From positions 5,208,001 to 5,272,000 of the forward strand of contig JAHCVI010000002.1 of the NCBI GenBank assembly GCA_019096155.1: a stretch of DNA of 64,000 nt, given 5' to 3'. Both the position numbers and the translations under genes were made by a program. Each line of letters begins with the position of its first letter. The first letter of the stretch is position 1. Shown here piece after piece: positions 24,088 through 37,138 of this stretch. Origin of the DNA: Staphylotrichum longicolle. Lineage: Eukaryota > Ascomycota > Sordariomycetes > Sordariales > Chaetomiaceae. The notes below the pieces were generated by a model, which saw only the letters and a list, made by a program, of their open reading frames with translations, made no database searches and had not been told where the DNA came from.

Positions 24088-25447
24088 CATCGGCCTGCAA
24101 TGCAGGGTTCCGGGCCTAGCTGTCGGGACTGACGAGGTCGCGGACTCGGAGCTCGCTCGCTCGCAGGTTCGGGGAATGACACAACTGGGCTGAATCGCAT
24201 GCAGCTTTGCGGCGTCTGGTGTCGGACACCCCCAACTGTGCAATCCTCGGTTCCAGCTGAGCACTACGACTCGGCCTGCGTTGGTGCCTGAGCCCGTGTC
24301 AAGCCACCCTCGATCTGCTGCAGATTCGACGTGACACGGCCGAACAAGAAGCATGCCGCATATTCGACACGAGTCACCGGGTGGCGCGGACTCGGACTTA
24401 ACCATCGGAAGGCCATGCAAGCTGCATGACGTCGAGTCGACTGTTAGCGGCATGGCCTGCTCTGGCCAAGTACTTTTTCTTGATTCATACCGGTCATAGA
24501 CATTCCTTCTTCTGCAGTTCGGGTCGTTGACGCCCTGTTAGTGTGCATGCATGTCTGCGGGTTTGAAATCATTTCTCGGCGTTTCGGGTTCTGCCATTTG
24601 TTCACCTCTCTGTTGGTGTAATATTTGTGTCTTCACCTTTGCTGAGGACGATGTCAGTGTTGTGTTCCAGTGCCCCAGAACGTACGAACAACTGGAAGAG
24701 TGGCAGCTTGTACGGCGCTGACTTGGAACTGTTGAGCCTCAGGCTGAGAGCAATATGGCGGCCGCCCCTTGCACTGACTATGCTGGCTGTTTCTGCTCAA
24801 AGAAGACGGAGCAAAATCCTTTCCACATGGGCTTGCTTTGCAGGGAGAGAGGTGCCCGCGCTTGGGTGCTTCTTCTTTGCTCCGCGGGCCCTGTGAGCAT
24901 TGTCATGCTGGTCTGCAAGATGTCTGCCTTAGTGGAGGCATCTCCCAGATTCTCGATGCTCCCTTATCCATTCGTCACCATTTCAGCTCGGACAAAGTGT
25001 CGCACCGAGGGAGGCAGGAAAAGGCCCAAAGTTTGAGTTTCTTCGTTATTTTTTTTCCTTTTTTTTTTTTTTTTTTTGTTTTTTTTTTTTCTCATCAGTC
25101 TGTTTTTCACCTCATACAGTGCGTTAGAAGGGCGGGAATGGCAGTAATACACATAATGGCCATTTGACTTTGAACATCCGAAGTGCTCTCCAACAACTCG
25201 TTGTTCTGTCCATTCCATTGTTGAGCAATGAGATTACATGTCTGGAAGTTGGGCTGGAATGGTGGATCCCGTGTGTGGAAGCTGTTGGCTTAAGCCCCAC
25301 ACCACCCCGTCTGGCCCCGTCCAACCATCTGCCCCTCCGAACACCTGAGGTTCATGCTTGTTCCCAGGTCGCTGCGGAAGACGCCTTAGGAGAGGGCTCT
25401 CTGACTTCTTCTCGAGACACTTACGCCTTTTGAAGTCGGTCTTCTCA
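24088..25447. other. intergenic, with a T-rich tract
   Basis: No gene is recognised. The main landmark is the T-rich tract at about 25047-25093. The sequence just before 25448 is the leader of the methyltransferase gene; an in-frame ATG at 25358 would add 30 residues without family similarity. Confidence 0.45.
25047..25093 (+). repeat. poly-T tract
   Basis: About 40 of 47 bases are T, broken by CC, G and A. Long runs like this are prone to length errors and may also exclude nucleosomes. No coding sequence overlaps it. Confidence 0.8.
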
Positions 25448-26542
25448 ATGTCCCTGGCACCCCCGTGGAAAAACCCGCAGGTGTCCCGCTTTTGCTGGCA
25501 GAACCTGCAGGTGGACCCTGCCCCAGACTTCCCGAACGCTGAGCTCCTCTGTGATGAGACCGTCCAGGAGACAATCTATGACCGCGTGTTTCGTGATACG
25601 CTCCCCCTCCAGCCGCCGCGGAGATACCAGGTCAGGATTCTGAAGGAGTTGGTATCCCGAATCGAGTCTTCTATCCAGGACTGGGACCGGCATGTAAGTT
25701 CTGCGTTGTGTGCTTGATGCGGTGCTTCTTAAGCTGGCGGTCCCCAATTAATGCCTGTCACGCAGGGGATTTCAGACAACCTCACTTATGCCCTGTCGCA
25801 GCTCCTCTCGCAACCACTGCCGTCAGAGACAGACGCTGCTCAGAAACGAGATTATGTGATGTACCACCTCTCGCTTCTTCACACCACGCCAGCAACGCCA
25901 ACAGAGCTCAACCCGCCACACATCGATCTCTTGGAATCCAGAGCTCTTATCTCGGCGTCTGGCACCACCGGCTTACGCACTTGGGAAGCGGCCTTGCACC
26001 TCGGGCAGTACCTCTGTATCAACCCGTCGCTTGTCGAGGGCAAGCGTATTCTCGAGCTGGGAACTGGAACGGGTTATCTCGCAGTTCTCTGTGCCAAATA
26101 TCTTGGCTCGGACCATGTCATCGCATCCGACGGGTCAGACGAGGTTGTCAGCCATTTGTCTGACAGCTTCTTCCTCAACGGCCTCCAAGGATCCTCTAAG
26201 GTCTCAGCAAAGCAGCTGCTATGGGGCCATGCTCTGGTCGGAACCGAATGGGATGAGGGGCAGTTGGACACGGTCCTGGGCGCCGATATCACCTACGATG
26301 TGAGCGTGATCCCGGCCCTGGTCGCCACTCTCGAGGAGCTGGCAAAACGGTTTCCGGCATTGTCAGTCCTTATTGCCGCGACAGAGCGCAACAGAACGAC
26401 GTTTGAAAGCTTTCTGGATGTTTGTGGGAAACGGGGCTTTGTGGTTAACAATGAATCGTTCCCTGTCCCGGCAAGGAGCGAGCAAAACGGGCCGTTCTAC
26501 AACGACGGTAGCCCGATACACATATGCAAATTGACGAGGTGA
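25448..26542 (+). CDS. efm3: protein-lysine N-methyltransferase, EFM3/FAM86 type
   Basis: Class I SAM-dependent methyltransferase of the METTL21/FAM86 family; the yeast member Efm3 methylates a lysine of elongation factor 2 in the cytoplasm. Exons 25448-25693 and 25766-26542 join in phase 0 over a 72-nt intron, giving 340 aa. The FAM86-type N-terminal extension (FCWQNLQVDP, YQVRILKELV) precedes a TGLRTWEAALHLGQYL segment typical of the family. SAM motif I is ILELGTGTGYLAVLCAKYLG; the post-motif acidic strand is VIASDGSDEVV; and VLGADITYD is the family's substrate-site motif. No frame problems are seen. I assign the family with good confidence and the exact substrate with less. Confidence 0.85.
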
Positions 26543-26951
26543 GATCCACTCTCAGATGGAATGAGAGAGACACGAGGAATTTCCATCGGCTCGGCGTCTT
26601 CGTTGGAATTGCAATTGGAGATGTAATTTGCAAAGTCAAGGCAACATGATATGTCGATGTTCTGCGCGTGTGTGTCGTTGGCTGGCAGGGTGGGAAATGT
26701 TTGGATGGGTGTGGAGCCGCTTGACCTTGTGTGGGACTCCGCAGCCCCACTCCATTTGCTGCCTCGAAATTGAGGTCCGAGCTCAGATTAGGGCTCGCAC
26801 ACAATTCGCGAACCGGGGCCGGATTTTTGCGAGCTCCACCCTGGCGCAGCACCCTGCAAAAATCACCACCAGAAGGAAAATCCCACTTGGAACCTCCGGT
26901 TATCGAGATCGTGGAAGCATCGCCAACATCGACAGCCATCCAACCGCCAAG
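26543..26951. other. intergenic, promoter of the eS24 gene
   Basis: This compact region holds the terminator of the methyltransferase gene and the promoter of the ribosomal protein gene. No further gene is seen. Confidence 0.5.
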
Positions 26952-27676
26952 ATGGCCGACTCCGACTCTCCGGTCACGCTGCGCACGCGCAAGTTCATCC
27001 GCAACCCTCTGCTCGGTCGCAAGCAGATGGTCGTGTGAGTCTCCTCCCCGTTTGCCGCCCTGCCCGCTCCGTTCGACCCCCTCCCGTCCTTCAACATCTC
27101 GCGCGACGAATCCTGTGGCTGGCCGCAGCCATCTAGATGGTCCAGCGCCCGAAAGCTCGCGTACATGTGATGGATTCGCTGGGAATTGGGGTCGTCGGAA
27201 TGTTGGTCGATGAAGATGGTGCTGACCAGTCGCCTTTTCGCGCACAGTGATATCCTCCACCCCAACCGCGCCAACATCTCCAAGGAGGAGCTCCGCGACA
27301 AGCTCGCGGGCATGTACAAGGCCCAGAAGGACCAGGTCAGCGTTTTTGGTCTCCGCACCCAGTTCGGTGGCGGCAAGACCACCGGCTTTGCTCTCGTCTA
27401 CGACTCCCCCGAGGCGATGAAGAAGTTCGAGCCCCACTACAGGCTGGTCCGCGTTGGCCTCGCCACCAAGATCGAGAAGGCGAGCAGGCAGCAGCGTACG
27501 TTCTCCCCCGAGTTGCAGGCGGTTGACGAAACGACCTCGGAGCCATGTCTGGTTGATCGGGAATGGCCATGGCTGACGCTCTTCTCCCCAATACAGGCAA
27601 GCAGCGCAAGAACCGGCAGAAGACTCTCCGGGGTACGGCGAAGGTCAAGGGCCCCAAGCCCAAGAAGGAGAAATAA
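26952..27676 (+). CDS. rps24: 40S ribosomal protein S24 (eS24)
   Basis: Component of the small cytosolic ribosomal subunit. Exons 26952-27034, 27248-27495 and 27597-27676 give 136 aa, the normal length for eukaryotic eS24. Conserved blocks are VTLRTRKFIRNPLLGRKQMV, DILHPNRANISKEEL, FGLRTQFGGGKTTGFALVYD and the lysine-rich tail QRKNRQKTLRGTAKVKG. The first intron (213 nt) directly follows the 28th codon and is long for this window, as is common in ribosomal protein genes of filamentous fungi. All junctions are GT-AG and the frame is intact. Confidence 0.97.
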
Positions 27677-29675
27677 GCGTTGGGCGTTTCTTTTTGGCGT
27701 CGTCTGTTATACCGGGAATCTTGGCAAGTGGGACGATGGCTGTGGCTTTGTGCATTACCCTGGACTGCGTGTTGCATTCGGCGAACTTGACGCCGTAACC
27801 CACGCAACTGGACTTCATGACGGAGGCGTGATGGTCGGGGTTTTGATGATTCTGGCAAACCATAGCATTCAATACAGGGCGTCGTCGGTTACCAAGCCAA
27901 GGCCGGATTCAGACGTGATGGACACTGGCAAGTCACCTCTCACGTCTCTCTGTGAAGGGACCTTGTGTCTCCAGTTATTCCCGTTCGAGGGCAGGCTGGC
28001 AGTTCTCAGCGTTGCTCTAATCACTCACAACCACAGGCCATGCACAGCTACCCGACCCAGCCGACACGTTGACCTCGCCGCCGACAACTGCCACCGCCTG
28101 GCCTGCTGCGTCCCCGAAACCCGTCACGCACGCTTCGCTCACGAGCCACCTGGCATGGAATAACAGACAAGGCTTGAAGGATTTCCACGCAACCCAACCC
28201 TATCCTACACTCCCATCGAGCGGGGTTTCGTTGCTCGCCATATGCTTCTTGGGAGGCGATCTGGGACCGCGCACGACGTGCAACGGGACACACTTTTGCT
28301 GCAAGAGGTCTTTGAAGTATTGGTCAACACCGGGTTTGTGCGGAGCGAGCGTGGCAGAGTTTGAGTTCTTCTCCGGGTTGTTCCGGAGGCGAAAGTCAGA
28401 GCTTCTCACAGCCAGGAAATCCTCGATGGAGCTTGTCTCATCCAATGATACGGGTGTCAAGGAAACAGCGGCAGGGTCTTCCTCCTCTTCCTTGTAATAA
28501 CAATGGCATTCAGTCTTGGCAGTTGGGCCGCGATGCGACAACTTGATGGACGGATGAAGCCCATACAATCGATTATCACGAAGATGCTCCGAGAATACAT
28601 TCCCGGGCTTGAGTCAAGTCTGTTCCCTTCATGCCCACCTTTTTTTGGAAGCAGAACAACTAGGTGCGTCAGTCGAGAAGGATACCAGTTAAGGGGCTGC
28701 CAGCACATTTTACGTAGTTGCAGTGATGATGCTTGCCCGACTTCCTTAATCACTGTTGGACGTGCAACAGTGCATGTCTCAACATGATGCCGAGACGGTA
28801 ATCCCATGGGGCAAGAACGCCTGAACAAGGGCCTAAAAACGCTAGGGCATGATGATAGATGCATGGAGAGAGTCATACAAGACAAAAGTAAGATTGCCCA
28901 GGAACGGGATTTAGGTCGAGACACTGCCCAGTGAGGTTTCGAGTCTGTCAACTTGTGGAACAAAAAGCAACATTAGTGGGAAAAGAACGTTACAAATAAA
29001 TTCAAGTATGAAACGCCTTGTTGAAACTGGCAGGCTCCTTGTCAGTACTTGAGCTATTGATATTATCGAGGGGGCGCTTCTGAAGATATGTTGTGATAAT
29101 TTTTATATTAGTTGCAGATGCGATGACAACTGAATGGGGCGAGTTTGCACACGAGGACAACCTAAACTGAACCGCAGCGTACTTGATGTCCTTAATGAAC
29201 AGAAATCTGAATGATTATGTGGTAACCTGAAGGCTATAAGTTAAAGTTGTCAGTTATCCAGCACGTCTCGCCACGATCTGCAATACAAGAGCAGACTTTC
29301 CGAATCACAAGGTTGTCATGCAGTTATTGCCGTGTCAGCCGCTTCAGACACCCTGGCCACGCCAAAGAGTTAATTTTCGTTGCCCACCGAGGGATGAGGG
29401 CAACAGTCACAGTTCGTGCTCAACCCGCAAGATGCTCGTTACAGGTTGTTGCTTGTACAAATTCCGTGATCATGACGCGTCCTAGAAACCCGAGTGCTTA
29501 GGATGGCTGATGAAAATAACGATACTACCACATGAATCATTTTCTATGACAGACCCAGAGACATGGCTGAAAACAAGAGCTGTTTGGGAAAGAAGACTGA
29601 CTGTCTCTGACAGGAGAGTAATTACATTTGATATAGCCCCTACGAACGAGCAAAAGAAATCGAGATGGACTCGTG
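27677..29675. other. 2-kb intergenic region between convergent genes
   Basis: It lies between the 3' ends of the eS24 gene and the minus-strand acidic protein gene. The part from about 28960 to 29650 is visibly more AT-rich than its surroundings. No gene, RNA or transposon is recognised. Confidence 0.45.
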
Positions 29676-32600
29676 CTAGAACATGTTCGCTAGAACCTTT
29701 TTCTTCGCCCGCAGCAGAGAGTTCAATGCCGCAGTTGGCTGCTTGTCTGTGCTTTGCTGGGACTGTGGTTTCGACACGGGGTCCCGTCCAGCTGCCACGC
29801 TGAGACCGCGCCGAGTGCGCTGTTTTTTGACCCAACCTGACCCACTCGGCATGTTCGGTTCATTGTATGTCTCGTCGATACTGTCCTCGGCATAGTGTTC
29901 CTCAAGCTCAGGCTCAGGGCTGCTAGTCAAAAGCGACACGACCTGAGACCCCTCGGGGACAGCGAACGGCGAGCTGGTTGCGCGTGCCGTTCTGAGGACA
30001 GCAGGAGCCGGACTGGTTGATGCACGTTCGTTCTTGATAGGGGGGGCAGAGGACGGCTTCAGAGCTTCCCTCTTCTGGGCGGGCTTCTTTGAGGTTGGCT
30101 TCTCGATTGGCTTGTCCATAAGAGCCCGAGCGCGCTTGGAGAGTTGATCCTTGGTATCATCCTCAGAGAGATCGTCCGAGTCATCGAGACGCCGCATGGC
30201 TTCCTCGTACTCCAAATCCCGAACAATCTGCGGCTTCCGAGCATCGATGGCCGACAAAACAGCAGTCTTGCTGGGTGATTTGGATCTTGCAGTCGAACCT
30301 GATGCCCACAGATCACTGAGAGACAGGGATGAGCAGTCAGACGACTCCGACCCTAAATCCGCGCTGCTGTCAGGCTCCAACCTTGCGATTGGCAAGTCTG
30401 ACTCGTCGTCACTGTGACGACCCAGTGTTGAGCGAGACACAGCAGCAGGATCACCAAGGTCGTGCAGCGAGTCATTGCCTAACTCGATGCTGAAGTCAGG
30501 GTCAACCTGCCTGCCACTGTGGAGACTGCCTGTCTCAGAGGGCGGGAGTTGCAGTCTGGGATACGCAACGTCCCGTCCATCGTGGGAATTCGACATGGGA
30601 TCCGAAAAGCCGTGAAATGGCTCGAGAAATATCGGTTGTGAATCGACATTGTTTGACATCGTCTGCGAGGGTAGTTGGGGACTGCTGTGCGCCTGGTTCT
30701 CTGGGAGATTCGACGAGATAATGGTGGTGTCATGGGTCAACTCTTGGAGCTGTCGTGATGGACTGCTTGGGTCTGAAGATGCGTCGTCTCTGATGACCGC
30801 TGGCGCAATGTTTGTGACCAAGGGGTCGATATCCTTCCGGAAACCAGCGTCTTTGATGAGAAGGCTAATTTTTTGCCGCCTGTCTTCTGAGATGGATGGA
30901 TCCATTGGTTCATCAGCGATTGGCGTTTCGGAAACCATGCTCCGACCACCATCGGCATGGGCAGCAGTCCGCGGTCCTTGGGGGGTAGCTGACACTTTCT
31001 CGATGGATGATGATGCCTCTTGGTGCTCCATATGTACAGAGTCGGACAGTTGTCGGGTTGATGATGCAGGACCGGAGGCCCCAGGGACAGGCTGAAGGAT
31101 GCGCGGCTCGATCATATCCGCCAGGTCCAAAGTCCGATATCCCTGTTCAGCGGCGTCCTCGTCTTCATCATCCATCCCGGGCAATTCAAACTTGTCATAC
31201 ACCCGGTTTCCATCATCGTCATACACTTTTTCGTTCTGATCAATGTTCCGATCTCGCTTGGCTAGCCGCACCGTCAAGGTATTACTGTCAATGACCTCAA
31301 CTACGACACCGGCAAGAGCAGAAACCTGGGGCTGCCAGTTGGTGGCTTTGGACAAGATCCATTGTTTCCATGTGAGGATCATCCCAACCATGGCCTCACT
31401 GGGGTTGAGTTTCGGCAAAATCGACACGTCAGATGGAAGAGGGGGCAAATCGTCCTCATCGTTGAAGTCTTGCCCGGTGTTTTGCCCAGGCTGCTCCTGG
31501 GTCTCTGGGGTCTCATCGTCATAGTTGAGGACCATCTCCTCACAGGCAGTGGTGCCATCGTGGCTGACGAAGGACTCCCCATAATCATCATCAGCATCGT
31601 TGTCCAGCGAGCCCCCGCCGTACCTCCTTCGCTTCGCGCCAAAATCGCTCCTTTCATCACGGAAGTCTTCTTGGTTTCGCTGTTTTCGTTTCGAGCGACC
31701 ACCGCGCTTGTTCTTGCCATTTGGGAAGTACTGTTGCTGGGGGTCCCATCGTTGGATAAAGGGGAATGGCGGCTCGCTGAGTTCAACTCCGTCGTGGCAA
31801 CATTCCACTGCACGGTAAACGATCTTGTTTCGCCATGCTTCCGAATTCTCCCACAGGCCCGTTCCACCAACAGAGGAGTTTGTGTAATCACCGCTGACCG
31901 GTTGCTGATTCCCGCCAGAGCTTTCAAGCACCGAGCTCTCCGGCAGGGGTGCCTGGGAGACGACGAAGCTGTTGCCGTTGCCGCTGCTGAGGGCATCGTT
32001 CGCCTTTCTCGATTGCTCTTCGTGCGCAGTGTCGAGGCTCTGGAGCAGAGCCGCCTTCTTAGCGGCAAGAGACGCGACGAGATCCTGTGACCCTCCTGCG
32101 AGGGACATTGGCGAGCCACTGGTGGGCGTGGAATCTTCATCCCTGACAGCGGCATTCTGTGCGATGCGAGCAGCTCTCCGACGGGCGTTTCTTTTTTGGG
32201 TAGCTCTTTTCCCTTGGCCTGGCGGCACTGGTGGAGGGACTCCGACTGAACCGCCACTGGCTTCTGGACACACGCCATCACGCTGCCGCCCCTGGGCAGA
32301 GTTGCCTCGAGGGGTGGTTTGCTCCATCAGAATGGAGGGTGTCTTCTCCGAAGGGAGATATTTGGAACTGAAATCGACACTTCCGTCGGAGGAGTCGTCA
32401 TCGCTCAAGTCTGCTTCATCGCTTTCGCTGCTGTCCGTTGAGCTGTCATCTTCAGCGTTGCCACTCATGCTGTGGTCGAGTCTGCTCTCATCATCACCAC
32501 TGTCGTCGCTACTGCTGTCGTCGCTGTCGTCGCTGTGACTTTCACCGGTTTCAGCGTCGCTCGAACTGTCACTTTCGCTCCCGCTTATCCGCTCGCTCAC

Positions 32601-34156
32601 GTCATCGCGGCGGCCATCCACAATGGACGACTCCCTGATCTCGGGGAGCCTTGCACCACCAAGGGCATCGGGTTCCTTGGAGGACGCAACTTCCGGACCG
32701 CTGTCGTCATCGCTGTCGCTGCTACTCTCACTGTCGCTGGCACTGTCTTTCCCATTGTCGTTCCCACCGTTGCTCTCGTTGTCGCTGCCACTGCAATCGT
32801 CGCTGTCGCTGCCGTTGCCACTGTCGTAGTCGCTGTCGCTACCCGAGTCATTATCTTCGTCGTTGTCGGTGTCTTTCCCCTCGACGGGATTCGACGGCTC
32901 GCCGCCACTGTGAACCTTCACATCACCATCAAACTTGGTGTGGACAGGGGGCTTCACCCTGTGACCAGATCTGCGCATGGCCTCGGCCATCTGGGCTGCG
33001 GCGGTCCCGGCGAGAATGGAACCGCTGGGAAACCCGTGTTGGTCGAAGTGTTTGATCATGGAAGCAATCGATTCCGCCTCGCTCTCGTCGGACGCATCAT
33101 CCTCTGCCGTGGCGATAATGGGTGCGGCGGAGGGGCTGGCAGAAGCGAGCAAGGCATCGAGTGGTATGCGAGGTTGATGCTGAGACTGCAACCTGAGAAA
33201 TGCCGATTCGGTGTCCCCCCGGTGTCGAGACAAGATCCTCTCGCAAGCTTCGGCGGGAACTGTTGGAAAGGCTACTCGGAGTGCTGATATTTTGTCAAGC
33301 GTGTCCAGATCCAGCGCTGCGGTCCTGTCCGGCACCGCCGCCGTGTCTGGGATCTCTGGTTCCATAACATCGTCCTCTTGTATCTGAGCGTTATCCGCAT
33401 TGAGTTCCCGAAGCTCGTCCTCCAGGCCAGAGTCGTCCAAATCTTCCTCGCCTTCGTCGGCACCCTCCTCGGAGCCCCCGTCGGTGAAATCGCTGTCTTC
33501 AACTTCTTTATCTCTGTCAGACTCGCTACCCTCGACGTCGCCAAATCTGGCGCGCTTGCGGACATGCAGACCAGGACTCGCGTCTTCTCCGTGCTGAGTA
33601 AGAAGCAACCTCTGTTCCTCGTCGTCTTCTTCCCCTGCCTCGTAAGTGATCCTCGGCCGTTTGAGAGGTGGGATATCGACAGAAGGCCGGTCTCTTGGGG
33701 CCTTGAGTCGTGGGCGGCCAAATGCCACGCCGTCGATGAGGTGTCTGCCGTCGGTTGCAATCTGGTCTCGGCCGCTCAGTCGGCGTTTCCGTCGGTCCCC
33801 GGTGTCGAGGGGTCGGATGCTGTCGTTGGGGCAAAGCGTTAGAAAAGTTGCGCACAGCACACGGGGGATTTGTGGACACTCCAGACTCACAAGACTTCTT
33901 CGTCGTTCTTCAGAATGACGGAGACCTGCTGGAAGTGCAGGCAGTCGAAGCCACGTCCGGTGGCATCACGGAGCTCAACGGCATAGTCCTCCAGGCCCCA
34001 ATCGTTGCTCTCCAAGGGAAATACCTCGTTCACTTGCTCAAGTAGGTTGGAAATTGTCGGGCCGGTGTCAAGCTGCACCGCGAACATGACGCGGTCCTCT
34101 GGGAGTCCATGGCGCTTCACGACCAGGCGCAGCCGCAGGATGTTGCTGTCTCTCAT
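29676..34156 (-). CDS. large acidic nuclear protein, coilin-like (1469 aa)
   Basis: Exons 34156-33891 and 33819-29676 (minus strand) join in frame across a 71-nt intron. The start at 34156 was chosen because LRLRLVVKRHGLP begins the conserved part. Residues 1-95 look like a ubiquitin-like fold (LRLRLVV strand, TISNLLEQVNEVF helix, ends EEVFIRPLD). Residues 95-140 carry a conserved basic block (GRHLIDGVAFGRP). Residues about 400-560 are a Ser/Asp/Glu-rich repeat region. At about 750-790 there is WRNKIVYRAVECCHDGVELSEP followed by a basic RGGRSKRKQR box, and at about 900-945 a small strand-rich module (ALAGVVVEVIDSNTLTVRLAKRD) resembling a Tudor-like fold. The C-terminus is basic. This order recalls coilin, the Cajal-body scaffold, but that is inference. 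The alternative is an unnamed fungal family. Confidence 0.7.
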
Positions 34157-34647
34157 CTCGACGTGGGTGGGGTTGTTGCCGTGGTGGGTGACGGCATCAA
34201 GTTCAAGTCGTTGGCAAGATGCCACCGATAAGTCGAGGTTGCGAACAACAGGACATGGAGGAGCCAGCTGTGACCGAAAGTGGCTTGTCGCGCTTGGCCT
34301 CAGTGCAGGTCTTGACGCGTTCGACACCTCGGGGCAGGCGCCATCACTGATTGATCCCGTTTTGGGTTTCTCTTATCGGCTGAATATCGATAAGGAAAGG
34401 TGACTGTAGCGACCCACTTTTTGTTCGCGCCTTGGAAGCCAGAAGCGCCTCACTTTAACCCTGGGACTTTTCCCAGGAGGAAGATGAGGTCGACCGACCT
34501 TGACAGGCCCGAACGACACCACGCGGGTAATAAATGTCCTCAATTTCGAGAGGGAACGAACCAAAACAAGCGCCGCGGTCTATGCAAAAGGTATCTATGT
34601 CAAATACAAGTACGTTACAGGGCAACCGCCGTGCCGCACGTGAGCTT
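34157..34647. other. intergenic between two minus-strand genes
   Basis: Promoter of the coilin-like gene and 3' UTR of the GTP cyclohydrolase gene. The coilin-like frame stays open upstream to 34327, but that extension lacks conservation features. Confidence 0.5.
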
Positions 34648-35886
34648 TTAACGTGGCAGTGTCGCCAAATCCAGCATGTGGCCCATTTTCTCGATCTAAG
34701 GCAGGGCACAGTCAGTATCACGGAAGACGAGATCGAGGTGCAGGTCTCACACCTTTGTTTTTAGATAGCCCTCCACCTCCGGGGCCCTAAATCCACCTCT
34801 CCCCTTCCACGACAGCGGCACCATGGCCACTCTCTCCTTGACGACGATCTCGCGGTGGGGCCCTTCCACGGCGCGAATCTTGTCCGGATTGTTTGTCAGC
34901 AACCGGACGTCCTTCTGTCCGAGGTCGAGCAGCATGGCCGTGGCCAAACCATAGCTGCGGGCGTCGGCTGGGTGGCGCAGGAGTAGGTTCGCCTCAACGG
35001 TGTCGGATCCAAGATCCTGGAGGTTGTATGCCTTGAGCTTCTCCCCCAGCCCAATGCCGCGGCCCTCCTGCCTGAGGTAGATGATAATGCCGCCCGCCGT
35101 ATTGGTGGGCAGAGACATCAGCCTTGCCGCCTCGTCCAATTGCTCTCCACAATCGCACCGTGCCGACCAAACCGTTTCACCCGTGTAGCACTCGCTGTGT
35201 ATTCTGACCAAGGGCGGCCCAGCAGGCTTCTCCGAAGAAGCGTCGTTGCCACTCGGCGCAGCTGCAGCGAGCCCGCTCGTCGTTCTCCCGGGGTATAGGC
35301 GGCCAGTGTACGCGCCCCTTACGAGGCGATCCATCTCGGTTTCACCTTCCCTCACGGCATCGAGAGACTTGCTCCGAATGTTGCCACCAAACACGATGGC
35401 CAGATGCTCTTTGTTGTCGACATTGTTTGTGTAGAGATGAAGAAACATCTCAGCACCGGTGGTTGTGGGAATCCGTGCGCGCACAATGCACTCGACCTGC
35501 GGCAGTGTCTCGAGCAGACGCGGTTGCTTGCTGCCGCACCCGCCCGTCGGTATCGAGCTGTCGACGGGGATGCCGCGAGGCTCCGCAGCCCCTGCATTGC
35601 TCGGTGTCGCAGTGCCTGGCGTCGACGGTGGTGTGAATGCGGGGGAGAGCAAGGAGGCTGGCGGCGGTTGTGTCAACGGGGTCGTGGCTTGGGGGAACGG
35701 GTTGAGCGCTGCATCATTGTCGTTCTCGAGGGTTGAGGAAGCGGGGTCCCTGGCGGAAAGCGAGAAGTCGGGTTGCTCAATGTCTCCATCGTGGTGTGAC
35801 GTCTCGCGCGCACCCGAGGGTGGAGAGTAAAAGGAGGGAAGGCGGGCGCCGTCAGGCTGCAGCTGTCTCAATTCGGAGCCGGGCAT
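34648..35886 (-). CDS. rib1: GTP cyclohydrolase II (riboflavin biosynthesis)
   Basis: Catalyses the first committed step of riboflavin synthesis, opening GTP to 2,5-diamino-6-ribosylamino-pyrimidinone phosphate with loss of formate and pyrophosphate. Exons 35886-34753 and 34695-34648 give 393 aa; the small last exon restores the family ending IEKMGHMLDL. The zinc ligands are Cys233, Cys244 and Cys246 (HSECYTGETVWSARCDCG). The GTP/catalytic loop YLRQEGRGIGL is at about 270-280, with later blocks DLGSDTVEANLLL and RLLTNNPDKI. The first 120 residues are Ser/Pro-rich and not part of the enzyme fold, as in other fungal RIB1 proteins. The frame is intact. Confidence 0.95.
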
Positions 35887-37138
35887 CGTGAGAGCGTGGA
35901 GGAAAAAGGGCCCAATGTTGCGTTCCGACTCGGCGCAGTCAGGGGTTTTGGCACGGCGGGGGAGTTGGTCCGGAATTTGCGCAGAGGACGACCGGATCTG
36001 TGCGACGCAATTGAATTATTGGCGCATTGGAATCAATGGCGCAAGGTTGAGAAGAAATGAACTCCCGCCCGTATTCAAGAAGATGGTATCGTCGTGCACG
36101 CCGACATCAGGTTGGCGCATTTGACATGCATTAGTCAGGCCCTCGGTTTCCGATGTGATGCAGGGACGTTCGTGGTGTTTCTGGGGAACGCCTGCCCCAC
36201 CTGCCCCGCATCATGTCGCCTCCCCGCGCGGCACCGAGGAAGAGTTCGGTTCTGGAATTCCATGGACACCGTCGCTGACACGACCCAAAAAGCTGGATGT
36301 CTTCGACCCTAACCCTCAATTAAAACAGGACCTGCCAATTTCACCAACAACATCATGTCACGGCTTGGACTCTGCGTTGCGTCATTTTCCTCCCCATGTC
36401 TCGTTGGCAATTGGCATGCGGCGAATGGACGTCTGATGAGAGGGTCGCAGCGAATAACGTTATATCGACTCGGACCACAGCACAAGCTTGCGACCCGGTT
36501 CCGTGCCATGGCAATCCTGTGCCGAGACACCACCAAGGACCGAATTTCGGGATCGCTTGACGATTGGCCGGATGCCCAGATCGGCCCTGGCATTGGCGCC
36601 GTGGAAGCCAGCAAAAATATCAGGCGTCATGCGTTACCCGGAGCCGCAGTGAGCCGCATCCTCGATCCTTCATGCACAACTCCACGCGGAGTGTTTGTGT
36701 CTTGCCCCTTTGGGACGGTGGGGATGCGGATCTTCGGATAGGAATCCGGAGCACGCACTTTCGGCCAAGGCCTTAGCCTGCAACCGCGCGGTGCCGTTCC
36801 GGGCGGGTCCTCACCCTGTCTGTCCAGGGCACCGGCACGCAATTTCCTTCCAGCCCGGCTGACCCGTGCCCGCCCCTGCTGTAGTGCCTTGGCCCACCGA
36901 TACACCTGGGTCGCCAGGGCCATCCGCCCGGGCGACGGAGGGTGAGGTGCCGGTTGGTGATGTTGGCGATGGCCTTGGCCCCGACTATAAGACTATCGCC
37001 TACAGACAACTCTTTCGTGATCGGTACCCCAGGTTTCCTCCGTCTCCTTGAGTCGCGCCTCTGGTCCTTTGGATATCCTTCGGTCTTGTCTCTCGTTCAC
37101 GCCCTCTCGCGTCGCCCGACACCGCACTCCAACACACC
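35887..37138. other. divergent intergenic region, rib1 and GH6 promoters
   Basis: This 1.25-kb stretch separates two divergent genes. On the GH6 side are a TATA box at about 36986 and a TTAGCC (reverse of GGCTAA, the XYR1/XlnR core) at about 36773. A second telomere-like CCCTAACCCT is at about 36308. No gene is seen. Confidence 0.5.
36986..36990 (+). promoter_or_regulatory. TATA box of the GH6 gene
   Basis: The TATAA core (context GACTATAAGAC) lies about 150 bp upstream of the ATG at 37139, a usual distance for cellulase promoters. Confidence 0.45.

Noticed and set aside
32472..33287. Plus-strand open frame rich in Val/Ala opposite the coilin-like gene
   Set aside because: It mirrors the Ser/Asp repeat of the minus-strand gene and has no independent support.
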